Source: Amphiura filiformis
Lineage: Eukaryota; Echinodermata; Ophiuroidea; Amphilepidida; Amphiuridae
NCBI RefSeq assembly: GCF_039555335.1
Contig: NW_027305509.1
Coordinates: 248,001-312,000 of the forward strand
Length of the DNA stretch: 64,000 nt
Direction: 5' to 3'
This document shows, piece after piece, positions 18,831 through 29,473 of the stretch. Both the position numbers and the translations under genes were made by a program. Within the stretch, counting starts at the first letter, position 1. Each line of letters opens with the position of its first letter. The notes beneath the pieces were generated by a model, which was given only the letters and a program-made list of their open reading frames with translations, had not been told where the DNA came from and ran no database searches.

Positions 18831-21800
18831 GGATGCACACAGGATCACTGAAGTGTTACATGGCCAAAATTGAGTTTTCATCACTAATGTCATCTTCAAA
18901 CCGTATTTTATCTTGTCATTAATAGATTTTAAAGAAATCTTAAAATTTGAACCATAAGAAAAGCTATTTTAAAGACCCTTTTTCATTAAAAAATCGTCTA
19001 AATGCAAAAGCAAATAAATCATTGTTTTCCCGCAATAGATCGCGTTCTCGTAACGCGTACAGCTAGCAAAGACACGCACACATGGTAAACTGGATGGGCG
19101 AGGTGATTACTGATTGAGCCGCTGGAGTCGCCAATCGCGATCACTACCGTATTTTATCGTATTGATCTCTTCCAAGGTAGGTATTTTGCACCATTGCATT
19201 GCGAAACTACGGGCCGACAGACCACCACCGTCCCCGTCCCCGTCCAAGAATCAGTAGGCCTACTCGATAAATTTCGCCAAAAAAGTGCTGATATAGGCCT
19301 AGTGGTATAAATTATAGGTTTTTTTCTATGAACATAATAGTGAATTTTTTATTTTGTTTTTGTTTTGATTTTGTTTTGTTTTTCAAGTTTCATTCTGAAA
19401 TTGAAAAGATGAAATTTATCTGTAAGAAGTAGTTACCCGTAAGAAGCCCTGTAATGATGACGCAATCTGGTAGATACGATAGAAAACGTAGGCCCTAAAT
19501 ATTTTGCTAGTAGGCTAGACTTAGCCCGTATAGTACATCATTAGGTTTATTATTTTATGTTAACAAATTTGTTTTATTTCATTCATTCATTCATTCATTC
19601 ATTCATTTCATTGTTATTATTTGATTTACCAAGTTGGTGTAGTTGGACAAGAATATAGGCCTATTATATTAGCTTATATATTATGCAGTCCCAGCCTTGG
19701 TTCGGGAGCCTCTGCGGTCGTTCAGTCTCGTCTTAATTTTGAAGACCATAAAAAATAGGCAAGTAGTTACTACCGGTAGGCCTATATTATATACTTAAGG
19801 CCCTGAATAATGCTTCAAAGTGTTATTAAAACACGGATTTAAGATTCGTTTGCAAACGTTCTCTACTTCTGTTTGACCATTAACGCAATGTCAAAAACGT
19901 TGACATTTCAATACATCATATCGACCATCTTATAGGCCTACAACTCTATGTCAAAAATGTCGATATTTGAAATCGGCATAGCGAGCACGCGTTTATGAAA
20001 GCATTTTCATGAATGTTTTAATGCTAAATAATAATTTCAAACGAGAAATATAATCGAAAACGCAAGTTCGTGCTTTTTAAAACCCATTTTAACTACATTT
20101 CTAGGCCTATTAGGTCTACCATAAACTATGATTGCGATAAAAGCTTTTGGTTTTACAACACCTTTTGCGAATGTTTTGGCCGAATGCCTTTTTATTTGCA
20201 ATGTTTGTCTGGCTTTCAACTTTCACGTTTATGTTTTCTGCATATACTTTAAAAGGTAAAGTGCTTTAAAGCATTTTTTGTGAATGTTTTCAAGCAGTGT
20301 TTTAAAACGCTCTTTATAGCATGATGCCTATATACGGTAGGCCTACTGCATAAACCACAATCTAATTTAAAGCCATAAGTGTTCCGTTTTCTACTTTTGA
20401 AATTCGGTTTTGTTAGGCTATGTAAATTTCCGTGTTTTTCAGTTTTCATGTGACCTCTCCGTGTTTTGCCCGTTTAACATATCTATAGGCCTACTTTTTG
20501 TCCGTTTTACAAGAAGTTTATTCAAGACATATTACAACTTTTACCCCACTTTTTACAAGTTTATTTGAAAACAACAACAAACACACTTTTTTAAATTTTG
20601 TTGTTGTATTTTATTCACTTTTTATGCGGTACAAAATATTTTACAACTTAATTGTGACTTTAGGCCTATAATAGGCCTATGACTTTTGTACGTGTTTGAT
20701 ATTCCGTAAAAAGTAAAAAATTAAATATGATAACAAAAAACAATTGCAATAACAAAAACGGAATATTGAGTAATGCGACACATCAGAATCTTTTAAAATT
20801 TTACTTGGGATTCCTGTGGTGTAGGCCTAGCTATAACGGGCGTTAAATGCCTATCTTTGGCGCGGACGGGCCGCTGTGGTGCCTCTCAAGCACCAACTAA
20901 AAAGAAAAAGCAACGAGTAGTAACAACATCATATTTGCGGTTCAGAAAAGGACAATGAACATTAAAAATGCAATATTTGTCAACACCAAAAAAAAAAAAA
21001 AATGAAAAAATCACCAAAAACGATAAATTAAAAACATTGCATTTTTAAAGCAAAATTATGAAAATTAGTACAAAACAGAAATCGCAATTATCATGATTTA
21101 TGTCTCAATTTATTCTTCATTTCATAAAACTTCCTGATTATCTGCTAAAATAATTGCTTGTCAGTTATTCTATGCTAATTTTAATTTTAATACAGAGCAT
21201 GATCTTTTTTTTTTACGGAACAGGACAAAATTGTGCTTAAATAATCATGGTTTCGTTCGCGGCAACCTGTCTGTCTGTCCGCGCGCCCTGTCGCTCCTCA
21301 AACGCCGACGCGACGTCGCGGCCTTGCCGGAAGCTCTGCTGCACCATGGAAACAAGACTGCAGTAAATAAAATGGCCACACCATGTGGATAAACATCTGC
21401 AGAATGTGCACGGATAATTTTGTCATATTGCATATTTTACCTTCTCATTTTCTAACTTGACCAAACGTCACAAGTCACCGGATTATATATTCATGGAGTA
21501 ATCTTCAAAAATGGACCTAAAATCCGCTGTATTTGTCTAAATCGCGATTTTCGGCAAGTTCACTTTTGTCCGCTTTTAACCATTTTTGGTCCGCCATAGC
21601 GTCTAAATGAAGCATCACTGAGGTAAGTTTTTAAGTCAAACGTTTAGATATGGCCAAAATCTAGATAGTGTTTTTCATTTTTTTAAATTAGGGCCTAGAA
21701 CTTTTTTATCACCCATGATTCAAAAATTTGAACACGGGTCACACGGTTTTACTGATTTTTTGCCTATACTTTAAAAACTAAGCAAAATTTCGAAAAAATA

Positions 21801-22084
21801 AAAAAAACACTTTCTAGATTTATTTGTCTAAATTAATAAAATTCATGTTTTACAGTTTTTGATTTTGAAATAATTTTTTTATGGCGGACCAAAAATTTTT
21901 GGTCAAAAAAGCCGTTTTTTGTGATTTTCTCGAAAATTGTACTTTTTGACCCAAAACTGACATTTTAAATGGATTTATGAGCTCATTTCCGTTCAAAAAA
22001 TGCATACTTTTATATACTTTACATAAATAGTTTTCGAGTTATGAGGTGAATAATAATGGATTATTAGTGATCCTGTGTGCCTCC
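18831..22084. mobile_element. TTAA-flanked 3.25-kb DNA element, non-autonomous
   Basis: Ends GGATGCACACAGGATCAC and, inverted, GTGATCCTGTGTGCCTCC (18 bp, one mismatch) are flanked by TTAA at 18827-18830 and 22085-22088. The tandem copy at 18118-18145 gives the approximate empty site. TTAA duplication is used by piggyBac and Kolobok transposons. I see no transposase or other protein in it, only AT-rich DNA, a GC-rich island at 21260-21330 and a (CATT)n run near 19580, so it is a large non-autonomous element. Confidence 0.75.
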
Positions 22085-22088
22085 TTAA

Positions 22089-22188
22089 CACGGTTTGGAA
22101 ATAATTTCTTCATATTTTTGGTGTTATCTGTCGTTTACATATCCTTCCTAAAACACCGTAAAGTGCGACTATTTCCAAACACCTAAAT
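22089..22188. repeat. ~714-bp tandem unit, copy 2 (second piece)
   Basis: Resumes copy 1 at CACGGTTTGGAAATAATTTC after the TTAA element and stops where the next MITE begins. Confidence 0.75.
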
Positions 22189-22893
22189 GTGACCATCCAT
22201 CTCAAACCACTCGTAAAGTCGGGAAATTGTATTTCGAGTTACAGTCCAAAATGTTGAGCTTGTACCCAATAACTGTCCTACAAGTTTCTCATTTCAGTCC
22301 AGTCCGCACATCAATCTTTAATGCTATTGTTAAAGAGGATAATAAGCTTTATATACTTATAGTAAATAGCTTTAGTCATGACTTTTGTACTTTTTATTGA
22401 TGTTACATGAACAATGTTGTGGTGGTGTGGCAAACGTCTTCGTATGTATGCATCGGTGTTTTAATATCTACATGTGTCTACAAATCTACACATATTTTAT
22501 GTGGTGCGCCTGATAAAAGGCGGGATATCCAACCAACCAACCAACCAACCAACCATGGCTAAATCCTGTTCAAGTGGTGGGTTAACCAACAATTAACAAT
22601 GAGAGGACATTCCCGAACCTCGTTGACTTGGTGATGATTTGAAGTGACCGCCAATTATCACAATTTAATATTTAATACCAGCGATGTAGAAAAAGAGAAA
22701 TATTGTAGCACCAAAATAATGTACCCTTTTACCGAAGGAACAAAGTTGAACAAGCCATAACTCCGCTTCTGGATATCGTTTGAAGTCAAATGATATATCA
22801 TTGTAAAGCTTATGATATATATTTTCTAAACACGGAAGAAAACAAAATTGACCAGGGGCCGACTTTACGAGCGTTTCGATGTGGATAGTCACA
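22189..22893. mobile_element. TGTGACC MITE, member 1
   Basis: Starts TGTGACCATCC and ends GGATAGTCACA. The interior shares CTAAATCCTGTTCAAGTGG and TCTGGATATCGTTTGAAGTC with the element at 36494-37087. It interrupts the ~714-bp repeat, so it came after the tandem duplication. A (CCAA)n run lies at about 22531-22554. Confidence 0.75.
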
Positions 22894-23085
22894 AATTAGC
22901 TAAAAATTTAGGACATGTTGCAAAACTATATTTTCTAGAATTTCATAGAATAGGCCTACTTTAAATGTAGCTTGTACCGGTTTTTTTTGTGGCATCCTTC
23001 AGAACTGAGCGGTCCGTTACCAATATAGCTCAATATTTTCGGTCAAATCTCCATTCAATTAATACGGGGAGTTGGCTAGCTATAT
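22894..23085. repeat. ~714-bp tandem unit, copy 2 (third piece)
   Basis: From AATTAGCTAAAAATTTAGG to GGAGTTGGCTAGCTATATG it matches 18215-18395. It then runs into CCTTATCTGGGTTTGACTGC, a sequence also found in the 20-bp satellite near 30845. Confidence 0.75.
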
Positions 23086-24437
23086 GCCTTATCTGGGTTT
23101 GACTGCGATATGCTATATAGGCCCTACACATGCGAAACTCGCAAACGAATATCGGAATCAACTGAAATTTTCTGAATAAGCTTTTTTCAAGTTCGCGGAT
23201 AGGGGGGCCTATATACTGAAAAAAGGTCATAACTCCGGGGTCATAACAGGAGGGTGATAGGATCGCGAAATACTCCTTTAATACAACGTTAAATCAAAAT
23301 ACTGCAGCATGTGGTAGGCCATGGGTCAAGTTTCCTTGATCTTGGGTATTGCCGGATCTGCAAGACTCAAGAACTGAAGCTGAGACCATGAAATGAATTT
23401 CATCAGAAAGTCAGCCGATCAAGACCGGCATAGCAATAATAAAAATTCCCTTTAAAAGGGAAGGCCAGCCTCAATGCAGAAGAGGTCTTGTAAATAGTTT
23501 GGGTCACCGTGAAAGGCATTTTCGCCAGCCCATAGGGCTGGTATCTAATTCTGAGATGGGATTTGTGTACACTAAAGATTAGCTAAGATTATAGCCTTCT
23601 TCTATTGGTATGAATTATTTTTTTTTACTTCTTGTGGTGGAAATGTTTTTGATATCTGCTAATTTGATTTGCAAGGAAAAGAAAGTATGTTTTGCCGTTT
23701 CAACGAACGAAAACGATTGAGTATTGCCAAAGTTATGTTTGAATTAATTATGACTTTAAAAGTTTAGGTTAGGCCTACACATATAAACATAAACTTGTTC
23801 AGCAATCAGCATATCAAAAAAAATGACATGGTCAACAATTAGTAATTAGCAGGTATCAGTGGACTACTGAGCATAGCATGATGTTTGGTTGCCTGTGAGT
23901 GCATAATTGATATGTTGATAACAGATCTAATAATGTTGTAGAATCAAAATCTTCATTATATGGACCACATTGAAGTCAAAGTAATTCTGTATCGTTTTAT
24001 GGATAAAATTGACTCAAAATGTTATTGATGATATTATTGCTATCTTTAACATCAGTTTTGTCTTTTCAACGGGAAAAATCCGATGGAAAATAAAGTTTTT
24101 AGGGGCTAGCTATAATATTGAACAATATATCCCATATTTTGACATGCACTTATAGAAAATAAATAAATTATTGTCTTACTTTATAAATTATAAATACTGT
24201 AAAATGACACATAACTAGAATTGAAATTTCATAACTTGAATTGAAATTTCATCTTGAGTGTAGACTACCCCGTAGTCCACTTGCCCATTGTGCATTCTCT
24301 GGATATTTATTTAAGCTTAAAACTCTGCGGATTTAATTAATGTGTGCACAATTGATAGATTTTCACATCTGACCTGTTCAGTCACCCTACTCCCTCTGTT
24401 TGTTAGCTTCCTAAGTGTCTTGAGTGTTGATACTGCA
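23086..24437. other. Spacer
   Basis: No exon or complete element recognised. Confidence 0.35.
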
Positions 24438-24725
24438 GTTTGTCCGTTTTCATACACAATACACAGTGTTCTCACCATTGACGCGCGACCTTTACAAATA
24501 GTATTGTTAGAAGTAGCTAGAAGTATAGGTATTTGCCTAGTTAACATCACTGCGTGAAAAATAACCGGCCAATATTTACAAACTGCAGTTACTGTCCGTT
24601 TTCCTATGCACAATACACAGTGCTCTCACCATTGACGCGTGACCTCTACAAATAGTGTATGTTAGAAGTACTATTGCATTTGCCTAGTTAACATCACTGT
24701 GTGAAAAATAACCGGCCAATATTTA
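24438..24725. repeat. ~155-bp tandem duplication
   Basis: Two units, each with CACAATACACAGTG, CTCACCATTGACGCG, TTTGCCTAGTTAACATCACT and ending AATAACCGGCCAATATTTA. The second unit ends at the LTR element, so the duplication may predate that insertion. Confidence 0.85.
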
Positions 24726-24728
24726 AAG

Positions 24729-25654
24729 TGTAACCCACCCTCCAAGTCGGGTTATAATAACTATTTGTGGTCTGAGAACCTGTGTTAGAAACCTTTGCTA
24801 ATGTTGTCTTTCTTTGTTTAATTAACTATTTGGGATTTAACTTTGTCTTAATTAATGTCGTAGCTCTGTTTATCAATGACTTCTAATTTACATGCTGATC
24901 CATCACCAGCCATGTTAATTCCAGCATTAGTCAGGTAAATTGGATTTGAGGATTCAGATGTCTTTTAAGTATATTCAGGTGAAAAAACCACACCCTCTTA
25001 AGTAGGCATTGGCTTCCAATTTTAACATGTTTAAAGAGCTACTTAAGATTCATCTATGCATGTAGGTTTAAGATTAGACATGTTTGATACTCAAGTTGAA
25101 GTGACATTTCCAAGTAGATTAGTTGTACTTGGAAATCTGTTAAGTTTGGTTTATTGATTCTAAATAATAGGGTTTGATGAGTTTTAAGTGTTTTGTAATT
25201 TTGTAGGACTGAATCATGCAATTAGTAAGTCTCGGATAGAGTAATTGATAAGGGGTGGAATTAAATAAGTTTAGGCCTCTGTATCACTTGTGTTTTCCAT
25301 TAAAGTATATGATTATAATTAACTGTAAAGTGTAAGTTTAAAGTTGGTTAAAGAGATGGTCAGTGATAGCTGATCTGATTATTAAAATATTTTGGGTTCT
25401 AAAGCACTTCCATCATAGCTTCCATCAAGGCAACATCTATCGTATCCATCTAGCTGATATCCATCCAAAGGACCAGTATATATAATAATTATCTGCATTT
25501 ATATCGTGTGTTTACTGTTTTGCGTCATATTTCTTTACTTGGACTTCGCCAGAATAACGCCCCTACGACCAATTGTTGAATTTTATTTTTAAAACTTTAA
25601 CTTAACCAACCAACCAGTATCACTTAAAGTGATCAGAAGTTAGAGTTTGTTACA
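24729..25654 (+). repeat. 5' LTR
   Basis: 926 bp, TGTAACCCACC to GAGTTTGTTACA. A TATATATAA near 25477 could be its promoter TATA box. It is nearly identical to the 3' LTR once the inserted MITE is removed. Confidence 0.95.
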
Positions 25655-25655
25655 T

Positions 25656-25675
25656 TGGCGCCCAACCGGTGGGGC
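25656..25675 (+). other. Primer binding site (tRNA-Lys type)
   Basis: TGGCGCCCAACCGGTGGGGC starts one base after the 5' LTR. TGGCGCCCAAC is the start of primer sites matching the 3' end of tRNA-Lys (known for lentiviruses, spumaviruses and gypsy). Further match needs the host tRNA. Confidence 0.85.
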
Positions 25676-25754
25676 TAAGTGAGTTGTCACTTGGCGAACT
25701 GAGATATCAACATTTTGGTCAGGGCACCTACGACCCGTATTTTGGATATCCATC

Positions 25755-26765
25755 ATGCCTGATTTACACGCACGGCTAGGACAGTTGGAGAGAGAAGTTA
25801 GATATCTTCGTCAACAGATCAACAGCAACCATTTCAACCGTCCTCGACAGCGGTCATCTATTCCACAGCAACGTGATGTTATTGCCTATCGTGTTACTGG
25901 TCACGTAAAGTGGTTTAATGTAAGGCAAGGATATGGTTTCATTACTCGCGATGATACTTGTGAAGATGTTTTTGTGTACAAACGAGGTATCGCAAAGAAC
26001 AATCCAGCTAAATTGTTTCCCAGTGTTGGAGATGGTGAGGTTGTTGAGTTTGATATAATATTTGTACCTGGACGTACTCCGGAAGCAGACAATGTTACTG
26101 GACCTAATGGTGCTTGTGTGTTGGGAAGTGAACACTCCCCCAATATTGTTGCTTATGAAGATAATATCCCATCAGACTCCACTGCATTAAGTAACAGTTG
26201 CAGTAATGATGGAGACAAGAACAATGATTGTGAAGAACTGACTGACAATAACACTGGTGAAAACGGTAAGACTACTGCTGATAATCTTCATGATCAGTGT
26301 GATCACAAAAGTGTATGCGATGTTGAACCTGAAATTTGCAAGGAGAATCATAGTGAACATGATGAATGTGTAGCACCTCAAGAAAGCAGTGCAGAACTTA
26401 ATGTGGTATCATGTCAGCAGTTAAACATTCATGTGGATGAACATTTAAAAAGATTAAAACTTGAAGCTGAAAACATCTCTTCAGCGCCTCACCAGTTACT
26501 CGAGAAATTTATGTTAGAATTCTTGCAATTTCAGCAAAAATATCTGCAATTTTATAGTACTATGCATGTTCATCTTGATTCTTGTGATATACCAACTTCA
26601 TCAAATATGTCTAAGTCACCATGTCCACCTGAAGCTGAAGACATCTCTGCAGCGACTCGCCAGTTAGTCCAGAAATTATCAGGCGAATTCATGCAATTTT
26701 CAGAAAAATGCCTGCCATTTTATTTTTCTATGAAGGTTCATCTTGATGCATCTGACGCTGATTAG
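25755..26765 (+). CDS. Y-box-type cold-shock-domain protein carried by the LTR element
   Basis: An intact intronless frame of 336 residues, starting 100 bp after the primer site. Residues 1-25 look like a short coiled coil ([12 protein letters not shown]). Residues about 47-125 are a cold-shock domain: [13 protein letters not shown] (RNP1) and [15 protein letters not shown] (RNP2, His changed to Tyr), then [11 protein letters not shown] and ADNVTGPNG, closest to animal Y-box proteins such as YBX1. Residues 130-230 are acidic and Asn/Asp/Cys-rich and lack the alternating basic/acidic tail of YBX1. Residues 237-279 and 292-334 are a duplicated C-terminal module. The family binds single-stranded RNA and DNA and packages mRNA. 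Binding of the element's own RNA is inference. The start is the first ATG after the primer site. GC3 and codon use look ordinary. Confidence 0.9.
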   Translation: MPDLHARLGQLEREVRYLRQQINSNHFNRPRQRSSIPQQRDVIAYRVTGHVKWFNVRQGYGFITRDDTCEDVFVYKRGIAKNNPAKLFPSVGDGEVVEFDIIFVPGRTPEADNVTGPNGACVLGSEHSPNIVAYEDNIPSDSTALSNSCSNDGDKNNDCEELTDNNTGENGKTTADNLHDQCDHKSVCDVEPEICKENHSEHDECVAPQESSAELNVVSCQQLNIHVDEHLKRLKLEAENISSAPHQLLEKFMLEFLQFQQKYLQFYSTMHVHLDSCDIPTSSNMSKSPCPPEAEDISAATRQLVQKLSGEFMQFSEKCLPFYFSMKVHLDASDAD

Positions 26766-27837
26766 TGGCCCCATTTGAAGGTATTGTTTCAGGTACGATG
26801 ATGGGAAACTTTGACAACATTGATCACATCAAGAGCTGAAGTGACTGTATGACTTTAAATTGACATGATAATGGACTATGGACTTATTGTGTGAATAAAT
26901 TAAATGTCTTTAATTCAAGCATGGATTCTGAAATTGTTAAGCTATTATGATGAAGTATATTGTGGCGTTTTCATGAAGACAGTCAGTGTTTAGATTTTTT
27001 GTTTCCAATTTAACAAATACATGAGTTGGTAAGTAATTGGCATTGTTTGTTATGAAGTTGACCAAATTTATGCACAATTGGGAAAGAGTTTGATTTCTGA
27101 TGTTCCTTTGATTATTATGGTAAACGTGTCTCATTATTTGTGTGATATAATCTTTTGGTATTCATTAGCGGTTATCGCATGTTGAAAATTGTAGGCCATA
27201 AGATAAAGTGAGTTTCATGTGATGTGGCACACTGTGTTAAGAGTCTTGAAATTTAGTGATTTGTGAGATATTTCACTCAGCCATATTGGTAGACATGCAT
27301 CATGTTTGTCCATGTAGTGCACGACAGGACAAAACTTAGTAGATTCATGATGTTTGGTTGTGTTTTTCAAATTTTTCCTTTGATGCCATCGGAAAATATG
27401 ACTGGCAGTGTTTTAGAGTTGAACTTAATTAACTTGAAGCTATTTTGTTAAATCATGTACCTGTGTGTTTAGCTAAAATCACAGTATAGAGCTTGATTTA
27501 TATACATGTAGTTTGCCACATTTACTGAATGTTGTAGTTGTATAAATTGTACTCTCGAAGGAGTAGTCAATTTCGAAGCACAAAATGAGTTTGGGTTGAA
27601 ATTAAAACTGTTTACAACTGCACAATTCACATTAATTTGATCAAAATAAGCATGAGTTCTTTTTAGACCGAAGCAGATGATATATGTGCATGAACTAGCT
27701 ATCAGTTCATGAGATATTGATTCAAACTTTCTGCAGTAGTTGTAAATTTTGTGTGTAGTTAATTGGTGTGTTTAATTGAGAAGATTTGTTTAAAAAAAAT
27801 CAATCCAGTCAAGTTTGATGTTATGATTTTTTTCTTT
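26766..27837 (+). other. Untranslated interior of the LTR element
   Basis: About 1.07 kb after the cold-shock frame. An AATAAA lies near 26896. No second frame or known domain is seen; it may hold packaging or structural signals inherited from the parent element. Confidence 0.5.
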
Positions 27838-27851
27838 AAAAGAGGGGAGAA
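27838..27851 (+). other. Polypurine tract
   Basis: AAAAGAGGGGAGAA directly before the 3' LTR; it would prime plus-strand DNA synthesis. Confidence 0.85.
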
Positions 27852-29321
27852 TGTAACCCACCCTCCAAGTCGGGTTATAATAACTATTTGTGGTCTGAGA
27901 ACCTGTGTTAGAAACCTTTGCTAATGTTGTCTTTCTTTGTTTAATTAACTATTTGGGATTTAACTTTGTCTTAATTAATGTCGTAGCTCTGTTTATCAAT
28001 GACTTCTAATTTACATGCTGATCCATCACCAGCCATGATTCCAGCATTAGTCAGGTAAATTGGATTTGAGGATTCAGATGTCTTTTAAGTATATTCAGGT
28101 GAAAAAACCACACCCTCTTAAGTAGGCATTGGCTTCCAATTTTAACATGTTTAAAGAGCTACTTAAGATTCATCTATGCATGTAGGTTTAAGATTAGACA
28201 TGTTTGATACTCAAGTTGAAGTGACATTTCCAAGTAGATTAGTTGTACTTGGAAATCTGTTAAGTTTGGTTTATTGATTCTAAATAATAGGGTTTGATGA
28301 GTTTTAAGTGTTTTGTAATTTGTAGGACTGAATCATGCAATTAGTAAGTCTCGGATAGAGTAATTGATAAGGGGTGGAATTAAATAAGTTTAGGCCTCTG
28401 TATCACTTGTGTTTTCCATTAAAGTATATGATTATAATTAACTGTAAAGTGTAAGTTTAAAGTTGGTTAAAGAGATGGTCAGTGAAAGCTGATCTGATTA
28501 TTAAAATATTTTGGGTTCTAAAGCACTTCCATCATAGCTTCCATCAAGGCAACATCTATCGTATCCATCTAGCTGATATCCATCATAAATTAAAGGACCA
28601 GTATATATAATAATTATCTGCATTTATATCGTGTGTTTACTGTTTTGCGTCATATTTCTTTAGAATAACGCCCCTACGACCAATTGTTGAATTTTATTTT
28701 TAAAACTTTAACTTAACCAACAAACCAGTATCACTTAAAGTGATCAGAAGTTAGGCCCTTCACAATTGATTCTTAGTTTCCTGTTTCATGGTTGAAAACA
28801 AGGGATGAGGCGACTTTTAATTATTAATTATCTATTATTTTCTTTATTTTTAAGCAAGTGGTCGGAACCTACATCAACCCGTTTTCACAAGGAACATGCA
28901 TTTAATTATTTTACAACTATGTTTGATTTTATACATAAGCAGGGTTCGAATTCGTTTAAAAATTTGCGTAGCAGTTTTTGGCTAATTCATCATAATCAGG
29001 ATACTTCTATATATATAAAGCACTATGAAAAGTGCTATACAAATGCAAAATTGGGTAGCAGTTACTTCAAAATGTGGAGCAAACTGCTATGCGATACAGC
29101 CGAATTCGAACCCTGTACATAAGTAATGGTACAGTTATGTTCTTTGTTTATCCATCATTATAGTTGATATGATCAATAGAAGTCATTTTTAAAAGTTATT
29201 TTAAAAGAGAACATCCAAAATAAAAATAAAATAATTAAATATTTTGTAATTCTCTACTTTGGACGCGGGCGGGAAACAGGAAACTAAGAATTAATTGTAA
29301 AGGGCCTTAGAGTTTGTTACA
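27852..29321 (+). repeat. 3' LTR, interrupted by a MITE
   Basis: Matches the 5' LTR from TGTAACCCACC through to 28753, then continues from 29307 to GTTTGTTACA after the MITE at 28754-29306. Confidence 0.95.
28754..29306. mobile_element. PIF/Harbinger-like MITE inserted in the 3' LTR
   Basis: The ends GGCCCTTCACAATTGATTC and, inverted, GAATTAATTGTAAAGGGCC are flanked by TTA on both sides (28751-28753 and 29307-29309). The 5' LTR shows the empty site AGAAGTTAGAGTTTG. The 3-bp TTA duplication and GG(G)CC start fit PIF/Harbinger. An inner inverted pair (GGGTTCGAATTCG near 28943 and CGAATTCGAACCC near 29100) suggests a second hairpin. No transposase is seen. Confidence 0.9.
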
Positions 29322-29325
29322 AAAG

Positions 29326-29460
29326 TATTCTCCAAACTTCTAGCAAATATATTTCTCTAACATGACCTAAAATTACAGCTAGGTTAGATGTTCAGAAAGA
29401 GTCGCACTTTCGTAAAATATGAGTGAGGGCAAGGCATAGCTAGCTCATATACCACAGATA
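29326..29460. repeat. Partial inverted copy of the ~714-bp repeat
   Basis: TATTCTCCAAACTTCTAGC through CGTAAAATATGAGTGAGGGC and GGCATAGCTAGC is the reverse complement of about 18390-18506. Confidence 0.8.
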
Positions 29461-29473
29461 ATGCGCCGTGAAC

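Larger units (their letters stand above)
24729..29321 (+). mobile_element. Non-autonomous LTR retroelement carrying a cold-shock-domain gene
   Basis: A whole-looking element: 5' LTR 24729-25654, primer site, 2.2-kb interior, polypurine tract, 3' LTR 27852-29321 (including a 553-bp MITE), and 4-bp duplication AAAG on both sides (24725-24728 and 29322-29325). LTRs begin TGTAAC and end GTTACA. The interior has a single long frame, a Y-box-type protein, and no capsid, protease, reverse transcriptase or integrase, so it must depend on another element's enzymes. The LTRs differ by only a few substitutions and about five short indels, which suggests a recent insertion. A Gypsy-like parent is inferred from the tRNA-Lys-type primer site and 4-bp duplication. 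Confidence 0.92.

Noticed and set aside
25755-26765. Cold-shock frame as a LINE-made processed copy of a host Y-box gene
   Set aside because: It lies precisely between a primer site and a polypurine tract inside matched LTRs, has no poly-A tail or flanking duplication of its own, and its N- and C-terminal parts are unlike host Y-box proteins.
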